Of a stretch of DNA of 10,554 nt, positions 5,211 through 10,554 are shown piece after piece. Position numbers and translations under genes: made by a program. The DNA is from Actinomycetes bacterium (GTDB taxonomy: Bacteria; Actinomycetota; Actinomycetes; Streptosporangiales; Streptosporangiaceae): contig JAFACJ010000414.1 of the NCBI GenBank assembly GCA_023425615.1, forward strand, positions 1-10,554, read 5' to 3'. Under the pieces are notes generated by a model. The model saw nothing but the letters and a program-made list of their open reading frames with translations. It had not been told where the DNA came from and searched no databases. Position 1 is the first letter of the stretch, and each line of letters opens with the position of its first letter.

Positions 5211-6290
5211 ATGGATCTCTCGATGGACGTCACCGAGCTGACGCGCACCCTGGTGGACATCGCGTCGGTGAGCGGGGAGGAGAAGGCGATCGTCGCGGAG
5301 ATCGAGGCGGGGCTGCGGGCGCTGCCCTGGCTGGAGGTCGTCAGGGACGGCGACACGCTGGTGGCGCGCACCCATCTCGGGCGGGGCGAGCGGGTGGTGC
5401 TGGCAGGGCACACCGACACCGTGCCGGTGAACGGGAACCTGCCCTCGCGGCTGGAGGGCGACGTGCTGTGGGGGCTCGGCTCCTGCGACATGAAGGGCGG
5501 GCTCGCCGTCCTGCTGCATCTGGCGGCCGCGCTGGAGGAGCCCACCCGTGACGTGACGTACGTGGCGTACGAGTGCGAGGAGGTCTCCGCCGACCGCAAC
5601 GGGCTCAAGCGGCTGGCCGAGACCCGCCCCGAGCTGCTGGCCGCCGACTTCGCGGTGCTCATGGAGCCCACCGACGGCGAGATCGAGGGCGGCTGCCAGG
5701 GGACCATCACGGTGGAGGTGACGGCGCGGGGGGCGCGGGCGCACACCGCGCGGTCGTGGATGGGCTCCAACGCCATCCACGCGATGAAGCCGCTGCTGGA
5801 CCTGCTGGACGAGTACGAGCCGCGCCGTCCCGTCGTCGACGGGATCGCCTACCGCGAGGGGCTGAGCGCGGTGTTCGCCCGCGCCGGCGTCGCCCGCAAC
5901 GTGGTGCCGGACGAGTGCGTGATCTCGGTCAACCACCGGTTCGCGCCCGACCGCGACCTGGTGGCCGCCGAGGCCCATCTGCGCGAGCTGTTCTCCGGCT
6001 ACGAGGTGACGGTCGTCGACCGCAGCGAGTCGGCGCGTCCCGGACTGCTGCACCCCGCCGCGCAGCACTTCGTCCGCGCCGTCACCGGCCTGGAGCCCGC
6101 CGCGGCGGTCGAGGCGGGGCGGGTGCGGGCCAAGCTCGGCTGGACCGACGTGTCGCTGTTCTCGGCGCTGGGCGTGCCCGCCGTCAACTACGGGCCCGGC
6201 GATCCGACGCTGGCCCACCACAAGGACGAGCGGGTCTCCCTGCCGTCCGTCGCCGCCTGCGAGCGCGATCTGCGCGCCTGGCTGTCCTGA
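5211..6290 (+). CDS. dapE: Succinyl-diaminopimelate desuccinylase
   Basis: A 359-residue M20-family zinc hydrolase that removes succinate from N-succinyl-LL-diaminopimelate in the cytoplasm, feeding lysine and peptidoglycan synthesis. Metal-site residues are visible: H67 in AGHTDTVP, D93 in GSCDMKGG, the ECEEV motif (E123 as general base, E124 as ligand), E152 in LMEPTDGEIEGG, and a late His in AHHKDERVSLP (H336/H337). The dimerisation domain lies between about 170 and 290, with NVVPDECVISVNHRFAPDRD. Length fits actinobacterial DapE. Start: ATG 5211 is preferred because a TAAGCT -10 lies just upstream; an upstream in-frame GTG at 5148 would add 21 basic, unconserved residues, and ATG 5223 is possible. 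The lysozyme-fold gene follows closely on the same strand, and the larger LOG gene is divergent. Confidence 0.95.
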   Translation: MDLSMDVTELTRTLVDIASVSGEEKAIVAEIEAGLRALPWLEVVRDGDTLVARTHLGRGERVVLAGHTDTVPVNGNLPSRLEGDVLWGLGSCDMKGGLAVLLHLAAALEEPTRDVTYVAYECEEVSADRNGLKRLAETRPELLAADFAVLMEPTDGEIEGGCQGTITVEVTARGARAHTARSWMGSNAIHAMKPLLDLLDEYEPRRPVVDGIAYREGLSAVFARAGVARNVVPDECVISVNHRFAPDRDLVAAEAHLRELFSGYEVTVVDRSESARPGLLHPAAQHFVRAVTGLEPAAAVEAGRVRAKLGWTDVSLFSALGVPAVNYGPGDPTLAHHKDERVSLPSVAACERDLRAWLS

Positions 6291-6308
6291 GCGCCGATGA
6301 GGAGAAGG

Positions 6309-6314
6309 TACGGT
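6309..6314 (+). promoter_or_regulatory. Candidate -10 of a leaderless promoter for the lysozyme-fold gene
   Basis: TACGGT ends 6 bases before ATG 6321, the same hexamer and spacing as for the larger LOG gene. A purine-rich GGAGAAGG lies about 12 bases upstream of ATG 6321, so a normal leadered start from dapE read-through is also possible. Confidence 0.35.
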
Positions 6315-6320
6315 CGGGTC

Positions 6321-7145
6321 ATGGGTTGGCGGGGCTTGGCCATCGTGCTCTCGGTGGCTCTGGTGGGCGGCCTCGTGTTCGGCGGCTACCGGTTGTTCTC
6401 CAAGGTCAGCACGGCGCTGATGGGCGAGGGCTGCTCGGTGACCGCCGCGACCGGTGAGATCCAGCTGGAGCTGGAGCAGGCGGCGAACGCCGCGACGATC
6501 GCGGGTGTGGCGCACCGCAAGAAGCTCCCCCGCCGCGCCCTGGTGATCGCCTACGCGACTGCCGAGCAGGAGTCGCACATCGAGAACCTCGACTACGGCG
6601 ACCGCGACTCCGTCGGGATCTTCCAGCAGCGCCCGTCCCAGGGCTGGGGCACGCCCGAGCAGCTCCAGGACCCGGTGTACGCCACGGGCCGGTTCTTCGA
6701 CGCCCTGGTGAAGGTCAAGGGCTATGCGAAGAAGGACCTGCACGACGCCGCCCAGCTCGTGCAGCGCAGCGCCGACGGCAGCCTGTACGCCCAGCACGAG
6801 GGGATGGCCGAGATCCTCACCACCGGTTTCACCGGCGAGTCGCCCGCCGCCGTCACCTGCTGGTATCCGCGGCCCGAGGGCGTCCGGCCCAAGTCCGCCG
6901 AGTCCGCGGACGCGCTGCGCCGCACCTTCGGCGCCCGCTTCACCCAGGACGGCACGGGGATCACGCTGCCCGAGAAGGCTACGGACGCCGTCGGCTGGTC
7001 GGTGGCGACCTGGGCGATGACGCACGCGCGGGCGTACGGCTTCACCGAGGTCCGCTACGGCGACCGCCGCTGGCGCCCCCAGGAGAGCCACGACGGCTGG
7101 GCCGAGTCCGAGGCGGCGCCCGCCGGGCGCGTCCTCATCCGCTAG
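6321..7145 (+). CDS. Membrane-anchored lysozyme/transglycosylase-like protein
   Basis: A 274-residue protein with an N-terminal membrane segment (about 5-25), a short linker and an extracellular domain. The core, IAYATAEQESHIENLDYGDRDS then VGIFQQRPSQGWG (99-111), matches a widespread actinobacterial family sometimes mislabelled as heavy-metal transporter. E82 or E84 in AEQESHI is in the position of the catalytic Glu of lytic-transglycosylase-like folds, and GIFQQRPSQGWG fits the substrate-cleft motif. C38 and the Cys in VTCWYP could form a disulfide outside the cell. Peptidoglycan cleavage is inference. Start: ATG 6321 gives a good membrane anchor and has TACGGT 6 bases upstream; ATG 6297 would add eight residues (MRRRYGRV), also compatible with an anchor. 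It starts 30 bases after dapE. Its TAG stop shares the CTAG of the convergent dehydrogenase stop. Confidence 0.85.
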   Translation: MGWRGLAIVLSVALVGGLVFGGYRLFSKVSTALMGEGCSVTAATGEIQLELEQAANAATIAGVAHRKKLPRRALVIAYATAEQESHIENLDYGDRDSVGIFQQRPSQGWGTPEQLQDPVYATGRFFDALVKVKGYAKKDLHDAAQLVQRSADGSLYAQHEGMAEILTTGFTGESPAAVTCWYPRPEGVRPKSAESADALRRTFGARFTQDGTGITLPEKATDAVGWSVATWAMTHARAYGFTEVRYGDRRWRPQESHDGWAESEAAPAGRVLIR

Positions 7146-8158
7146 AAGATCAGCACCGGTTTGACCGCGTCACCCCGGCGGGAGGCGGCGATCGCCTCGT
7201 TGATCTCGTGGAAGGCGTAGGTGCTGACCATCCGCTCGACCGGCAGCCGTCCCTGCCGGTGGTACTTGATCAGTTCGGGGATGAAGCGCTGCGGGATGCC
7301 GTCGCCCTCGATGGAGCCGCGGACGCTCCTGCCGTTCATCAGCGCCATCTGGTCGAGTTCCACCGGGTTGCGCCGGCCCTGGAAGCCGAGGGTGACGCAG
7401 GTGCCGGGGCTGGCGAGCGACCGCACCGCCGCCTTCACGACGTCGGGCAGGCCGATGCACTCCACCGCGTGGTCCATGTCGCCGCGCGGCGCCTCGGCCG
7501 GGTCGACCGCCTCGGTGGCGCCCAGTTCCAGGGCCAGGGCGCGGCGGGCGGGGTTGGGGTCGACCGCGACGATCCGCTCGCAGCCGGCGATGTGCGCGGC
7601 CATGACGGCGCTGAGCCCGACCGCGCCGAGGGCGAAGACGGCGAGCGATTCGCCCTTCTGCGGTTTGAGGACGTTCAGGACGGCGCCGGCGCCGGTCTGC
7701 ACGCCGCAGCCGAGCGGGGCGAGGAACTCGAACGGCAGGTCCTTGGCGACGCGGACGACGTTGCGTTCGGTGGTGACGGTGTGGGTGGCGAAGGACGACT
7801 GGCCGAAGAAGCGCTCGCCGGTGTAGTTCAGCTCCAGGAACCGCGTGCAGTAGGCCATGCGCCCGCGTGAGCAGTTGGCGCACTCGCCGCACCAGGAGTA
7901 GCTGAGCACGACGTGGTCGCCGGGTTCGACGGCGCCCACCTCGCCGCCGACCTCCTCCACGACCCCGGCCCCCTCGTGGCCGAGGATCTGGCCGGGGACG
8001 ACGGGCCGGGCGGCGGTCACCAGGTCGGTGTGGCAGACGCCCGTGGCGACCAGCCGGACCAGGACCTCATCGGGCCCGGGTGCCGGCAGGTCGCGCCGGC
8101 GCAGCTCGAAGGGGCCGCCGGGGGCGCTGAGGTCGGCGACGGTAGCCACATAAGTCAT
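7142..8158 (-). CDS. Zinc-dependent alcohol dehydrogenase (MDR family, benzyl-alcohol-dehydrogenase-like)
   Basis: A 338-residue medium-chain dehydrogenase that interconverts an alcohol and its aldehyde or ketone using NAD(H). Catalytic zinc ligands are C42 (GVCHTDL), H61 (GHEGAGVVEEVG) and C151 (LGCGVQTG); C90, C93, C96 and C104 bind the structural zinc. The nucleotide fold has LGAVGLSAVMAA (178-189), and D200 in VAVDPNPAR points to NAD over NADP. The GCGVQTGAGAVLNVLKP stretch is typical of aryl/benzyl alcohol dehydrogenases, but the substrate is not fixed by this. The start ATG 8158 overlaps the DUF6285 stop as ATGA, so translation is probably coupled. A 14-bp palindrome spans the start and a TATAAG hexamer sits 6 bases upstream. 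It may supply or oxidise a hydroxylated substrate for the neighbouring acyl-CoA genes. Confidence 0.93.
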   Translation of the reverse strand: MTYVATVADLSAPGGPFELRRRDLPAPGPDEVLVRLVATGVCHTDLVTAARPVVPGQILGHEGAGVVEEVGGEVGAVEPGDHVVLSYSWCGECANCSRGRMAYCTRFLELNYTGERFFGQSSFATHTVTTERNVVRVAKDLPFEFLAPLGCGVQTGAGAVLNVLKPQKGESLAVFALGAVGLSAVMAAHIAGCERIVAVDPNPARRALALELGATEAVDPAEAPRGDMDHAVECIGLPDVVKAAVRSLASPGTCVTLGFQGRRNPVELDQMALMNGRSVRGSIEGDGIPQRFIPELIKYHRQGRLPVERMVSTYAFHEINEAIAASRRGDAVKPVLIF

Positions 8159-8164
8159 GACTTA
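8151..8164. promoter_or_regulatory. Perfect 14-bp palindrome over the alcohol dehydrogenase start
   Basis: TAAGTCATGACTTA is its own reverse complement and covers the ATGA stop-start overlap of DUF6285 and the dehydrogenase. It is AT-rich within a very GC-rich background. It could bind a dimeric regulator or fold in the mRNA over the start codon. Confidence 0.45.
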
Positions 8165-8529
8165 CTTATAGCGGACCGGCCCTCGGGCTCCTTCAGGTAG
8201 GCCGGGTTGGCGACGGCCAGCTTGGCCGCCACCGATTCCAGCAGGGCGGCGCGGACCTCGGCGTACCGGTCGTCCAGCTCCCCCGCCCGGATGGCCAGTG
8301 CCAGCTCGCGGTCGGAGCCGAAGCCGAGCGCCGCCAGCCGCGTCCGGTGCTCCTCGGCCTGCGCGGGGCCGTCGGCCAGCTCCCGCTCGACCATGCCCAG
8401 CAGGTTGGCGGCGACCAGCGCGTGGAACCGCTGCCGCCCCGAGGCCGCGGGCAGGACGTCGCGTTCCAGGAATTCACGGACGGCCTCCACCAACTGGCCG
8501 GCCGTGGGAACGTCGTGAGGACCGGGCAT
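8155..8529 (-). CDS. DUF6285 domain protein, candidate LvaB-like kinase partner
   Basis: A 124-residue soluble, helical protein. The opening PTAGQLVEAVREFLERDVLPA (about 8-28), then GRQRFHALVAANLLGMVERELADGP and the late LESVAAKLAVANPAYL, match my recollection of DUF6285, a family found beside ACAD10/11-type acyl-CoA dehydrogenases and phosphotransferases. No catalytic motif is seen. In the Pseudomonas levulinate pathway a small protein, LvaB, is needed by the kinase LvaA; I suspect this gene plays that role, but the family equivalence is from memory. Start ATG 8529 has GGGAG 8 bases upstream. The frame continues open further upstream but there it is only the antisense of the acyl-CoA dehydrogenase. 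It overlaps the dehydrogenase gene at ATGA and is divergent from the acyl-CoA dehydrogenase across 58 bases. Confidence 0.85.
   Translation of the reverse strand: MPGPHDVPTAGQLVEAVREFLERDVLPAASGRQRFHALVAANLLGMVERELADGPAQAEEHRTRLAALGFGSDRELALAIRAGELDDRYAEVRAALLESVAAKLAVANPAYLKEPEGRSAISKS
8165..8170 (-). promoter_or_regulatory. Candidate -10 of an internal leaderless promoter for the alcohol dehydrogenase
   Basis: TATAAG matches five of six bases of the consensus TATAAT and ends 6 bases before ATG 8158. It lies in the last codons of the DUF6285 gene. No Shine-Dalgarno is present at a useful distance and no -35 is evident. Confidence 0.4.
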
Positions 8530-8552
8530 GGCGCTCTCTCCCTCCACAAGAC

Positions 8553-8565
8553 AGAATGCGATTCT
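8553..8565. promoter_or_regulatory. Operator-like palindrome between the divergent DUF6285 and acyl-CoA dehydrogenase genes
   Basis: AGAAT, a 3-base centre GCG, then ATTCT form a perfect inverted repeat in the 58-base divergent gap. The minus-strand reading overlaps a TAGAAT -10 candidate (8561-8566) for DUF6285. Its size suits a TetR-type repressor of acyl-CoA genes; the cognate regulator is not in the window. Confidence 0.5.
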
Positions 8566-8566
8566 A
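8561..8566 (-). promoter_or_regulatory. Candidate -10 for the DUF6285-dehydrogenase operon
   Basis: TAGAAT fits TANNNT, lies 31 bases upstream of ATG 8529, and leaves room for a leader carrying the GGGAG ribosome binding site. It overlaps the AGAAT/ATTCT palindrome, which would allow direct repression. Confidence 0.4.
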
Positions 8567-8587
8567 GTCACGGGAAGGGTGGAGTCC

Positions 8588-9760
8588 ATGAGCTTCGAAG
8601 TACCGGCGTCGGTGCGACCGCTGCGGGACGCGGTGCACGCGTTCATGACCGAACGGGTGGAGCCCAACGAGAACGCGCTCCACGAGGGGGACGAGGACCT
8701 GCTGCGCGACCTCCAGCGGGAGGCCAAGGCCGAGGGCCTGTGGGCGCTCGGGCACCCCGAGGAGCTCGGCGGAGGCGGCCTGCCGTTCCTCGACTACGTG
8801 TACGTCAACGAGGTGCAGGGCCGCAGCGAGTTCGGCCAGATCGTGCTCGGGACGTTCACCCTCCAGGACTCCCTGATGCTGCACAAGTACGCGGCTCCCG
8901 CGCAGCGCGAGCGCTTCTTGATGCCGCTCGTGCAGGGCGACATCTGGCCGAGCTTCGCCATGACCGAGCCGGGGATCTCCAGCTCCGACCCCACCCAGTT
9001 GCGGACGACCGCGACGCTGGAGGACGGCCAGTGGGTCATCCGCGGCCGCAAGTGGTTCACCACCGGCGCCGGGCGCGCCGCCTACACCACCGTCATGTGC
9101 CGCACCGAGCAGGACGTCAGCCCGTACCTGTCGTACAGCATGATCCTCGTGCCGACCGACACCCCCGGCTACACCATCGTCCGCGACACCCCGATCCTCG
9201 GCATCCACGGCGGCCACTACGAGGTGCTCTACGACGAGGTGCGGGTGCCGGAGGAGAACCTGCTCGGGCCGCGCGGCCACGGCTTCGTCATCGCGCAGGA
9301 GCGGCTGGGCCCCGGCCGGATCTTCCACTGCATGCGCTGGCTCGGCCAGGCGCAGCGCGCCTTCGACCTGCTGTGCCGGCGGCTGCACGAGCGCGAGGCG
9401 TTCGGCGGGCCGCTCGCCGACAAGCAGCTCCTCCAGCAGCATGTCTTCGAGTCCTACCACGAGATCCAGGCGGCGCGGCTGCTCACCCTGCACGCCGCCC
9501 ACAAGATCGACGCGGGCGACCAGGCGCGGGTGGAGATCAGCGCGATCAAGGTGGCCGGCGCGCGGATGCTGCACAACGTCATCGACCGCGCGATCCAGGT
9601 GCACGGCGCCGAGGGCCTCACCGAGGACACCCCGCTGGAGCGCATGTACCGGCACGCCCGCGCCGGGCGCGTCTACGACGGCCCGGACGAGGTGCACATC
9701 AGCCGCACCGCCCAGCGCATCCTCAAGGAGTACAAGAAGGGCGGGAACTGGACCTTCTGA
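8588..9760 (+). CDS. Acyl-CoA dehydrogenase, ACAD10/11-like
   Basis: A 390-residue FAD-dependent acyl-CoA dehydrogenase. Motifs in order: FAMTEPGISSSDPTQ (123-137, FAD/substrate loop), IRGRKWFTTGAG (151-162), LGPGRIFHCMRWLGQAQRA (240-258), QVHGAEGLTEDTPL (337-350) and YDGPDEVH (363-370). In classical members the late motif begins Tyr-Glu-Gly and the Glu is the catalytic base. Here D364 occupies that place, as in the ACAD10/11 and LvaC-like group, which acts on phosphorylated 4-hydroxyacyl-CoA in characterised cases. This points away from plain fatty-acid beta-oxidation, though substrate is not provable from sequence. ATG 8588 is preceded by GGGTGGAG, a usable if close ribosome binding site. 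It is divergent from DUF6285, convergent with the phosphotransferase, and followed by a strong terminator. Confidence 0.93.
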   Translation: MSFEVPASVRPLRDAVHAFMTERVEPNENALHEGDEDLLRDLQREAKAEGLWALGHPEELGGGGLPFLDYVYVNEVQGRSEFGQIVLGTFTLQDSLMLHKYAAPAQRERFLMPLVQGDIWPSFAMTEPGISSSDPTQLRTTATLEDGQWVIRGRKWFTTGAGRAAYTTVMCRTEQDVSPYLSYSMILVPTDTPGYTIVRDTPILGIHGGHYEVLYDEVRVPEENLLGPRGHGFVIAQERLGPGRIFHCMRWLGQAQRAFDLLCRRLHEREAFGGPLADKQLLQQHVFESYHEIQAARLLTLHAAHKIDAGDQARVEISAIKVAGARMLHNVIDRAIQVHGAEGLTEDTPLERMYRHARAGRVYDGPDEVHISRTAQRILKEYKKGGNWTF

Positions 9761-9762
9761 GC

Positions 9763-9786
9763 CGGGGGGCGGGCGACCGCCCCCCG
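9763..9786. terminator. Bidirectional hairpin terminator with a GCGA tetraloop
   Basis: CGGGGGGCGG (9763-9772) and CCGCCCCCCG (9777-9786) form a perfect 10-bp GC stem closed by the GNRA-type tetraloop GCGA. It lies in the 31-base gap between convergent stops, 2 bases after the acyl-CoA dehydrogenase stop and 5 bases beyond the phosphotransferase stop. No T-run on either strand. Confidence 0.85.
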
Positions 9787-9791
9787 ACCGG

Positions 9792-10554
9792 TCAGTCCAG
9801 CGCCTGGAGCAGGTCCCACTCGTTCTCCGCGACCCGGCGGCCGAGCGCCGCGAGCTCCACGGAGCGCTCGCCGCCGGTCAGGTGCCGGTGCGTCTGCATG
9901 GCGCAGATGACGCCCCACCGGAACACGCCGAACAGCTCCCACCAGCGCAGCGCCTCGCGGTCGACGTCCAGGCCCGACGCCTCCTCGTAGGCGCCGATGA
10001 GGTCGTCGTACGCGCCGAACCCGCCGACGGGCGACGGCGAGCCGAACCGCCACGCCTTGACGCACAGCCAGCCGAGGTCCTCCAGCGGATCGCCGCGGTG
10101 GGACAGCTCCCAGTCCAGGACCGCCCGCACCCCGTCCGGGCCGATGATGAGGTTGCCGTTGCGGAAGTCGCCGTGCACCACCACATCGCGGGCGCGGGGC
10201 GGCCGGTCCAGGGACAGCCGCCGCAGCGCCAGCTCCAGCGCCGGGTAGGGGACGCCGAGCCCGTCCAGGATCGACGCCCATCCCGCGAGCTCGTCCTGGT
10301 CCGGCAGTCCCGGCACCGCCTCGGCCGGGATCCGGTGCACGGCGGCGAGGATCCGCCCGCACTCGGCGGCCAGCCCCGCCCTGGCGCCGGCCAGCTCGGG
10401 GGACCGCAGGATCCGGCGCGGGATGGTCTCCCCGTCGATCCGCTCCATGACGATGTACTCGGGCTCCCCGTCCAGGCCGTCGCCGACCGCGATGACCTCG
10501 GGCACCGGCGCCCCCGCCCGGCGTGCCGCCCGCATCAGCGCCGCCTCCCTGGCC
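9792..10554 (-). CDS. APH/ACAD10-11-type phosphotransferase, partial (N-terminus off the right edge)
   Basis: A kinase-fold phosphotransferase of the aminoglycoside phosphotransferase (APH) superfamily. The visible 253 residues start mid-gene: an in-frame ATG at 10535 falls inside the conserved AREAALMRAARRAGAPVPEV region, so the true start lies beyond the window. Motifs: YIVMERIDGETIPRRIL (nucleotide lobe/hinge, typical of the ACAD10/11-linked group), the Brenner motif HGDFRNGNLI (catalytic Asp and Mg-binding Asn) and LDWELSHRGDPLEDLGW (metal-binding Asp). This is not expected to be a drug-resistance enzyme: relatives next to acyl-CoA dehydrogenases phosphorylate 4-hydroxyacyl-CoA (LvaA, ACAD10/11). 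It is convergent with the acyl-CoA dehydrogenase gene. Confidence 0.9.
   Translation of the reverse strand, partial: AREAALMRAARRAGAPVPEVIAVGDGLDGEPEYIVMERIDGETIPRRILRSPELAGARAGLAAECGRILAAVHRIPAEAVPGLPDQDELAGWASILDGLGVPYPALELALRRLSLDRPPRARDVVVHGDFRNGNLIIGPDGVRAVLDWELSHRGDPLEDLGWLCVKAWRFGSPSPVGGFGAYDDLIGAYEEASGLDVDREALRWWELFGVFRWGVICAMQTHRHLTGGERSVELAALGRRVAENEWDLLQALD

Noticed and set aside
5114..5776. Upstream extension of the larger LOG gene to 5776
   Set aside because: The extra residues are a Ser/Pro/Arg-rich antisense of dapE and do not belong to the LOG family; ATG 5113 fits the family length and has a promoter-like hexamer next to it.
5166..7091. 641-codon open frame on the minus strand
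   Set aside because: It is the antisense of dapE and the lysozyme-fold gene, both with clear catalytic motifs; the translation is low-complexity Arg/Gly/Ala/His typical of GC-rich shadow frames.
8530..8727. N-terminal extension of the DUF6285 protein
   Set aside because: It is the antisense of the acyl-CoA dehydrogenase N-terminus; the ATG at 8529 has a good ribosome binding site and family-like opening.
8347..9990. 547-codon open frame on the plus strand
   Set aside because: It overlaps the acyl-CoA dehydrogenase in another frame, is Arg/Ala/Pro-rich and has no recognisable domain.
9792..10554. Aminoglycoside resistance gene
   Set aside because: The APH fold is present, but the GETIPRRIL motif and the acyl-CoA dehydrogenase neighbour place it with acyl-CoA-pathway kinases rather than drug-modifying enzymes.

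Overview
The window is very GC-rich, with strongly GC-biased third codon positions, GTG as well as ATG starts, and ATGA/GTGA start-stop overlaps. It is chromosomal DNA from a high-GC actinomycete. The protein flavour suggests a Streptosporangiales/Thermomonosporaceae-type organism, but that placement is inference. I see no mobile elements, RNA genes or CRISPR. Coding density is high and no gene-free stretch exceeds about 130 bases.

Left part (1-1233): a minus-strand pair, a small DivIVA-like membrane/coiled-coil protein followed by tag (DNA-3-methyladenine glycosylase I, cut by the left edge). The pair is divergent from a 101-residue protein whose C-terminal half faintly resembles the end of dihydropteroate synthase. 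With dapE and the LOG gene further right, this recalls the M. tuberculosis Rv1202-Rv1210 neighbourhood (dapE, LOG, folP2, gpgS, DivIVA-like, tagA), rearranged and with extra genes.

Middle (1234-5113, all minus strand, read right to left): a LOG-family protein, a SAM hydroxide adenosyltransferase, a second and different LOG-family protein, and a Tat-exported PhoX-type phosphatase. The phosphatase has a candidate PHO box and an unusual inverted repeat overlapping its ribosome binding site. The first three enzymes all act, by family, on adenosyl compounds or nucleotides.

Centre right (5114-7145): dapE (lysine/peptidoglycan precursor synthesis) runs divergently from the first LOG gene and is followed by a membrane-anchored lysozyme-fold protein. 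That gene ends on the same CTAG as the convergent alcohol dehydrogenase.

Right part (7142-10554): a DUF6285 protein translationally coupled to a zinc alcohol dehydrogenase on the minus strand; a divergent acyl-CoA dehydrogenase of the ACAD10/11 type; and a convergent phosphotransferase of the same ACAD10/11 association, cut by the right edge. This gene set resembles the levulinate/4-hydroxyacyl-CoA catabolic module (LvaA kinase, LvaB small partner, LvaC dehydrogenase) and is the most interesting functional hypothesis in the window.

Four genes (the 267-residue LOG, dapE, the lysozyme-fold gene and the alcohol dehydrogenase) have a -10-like hexamer ending 6-8 bases before their ATG and no Shine-Dalgarno at useful spacing for that ATG, suggesting leaderless transcripts.
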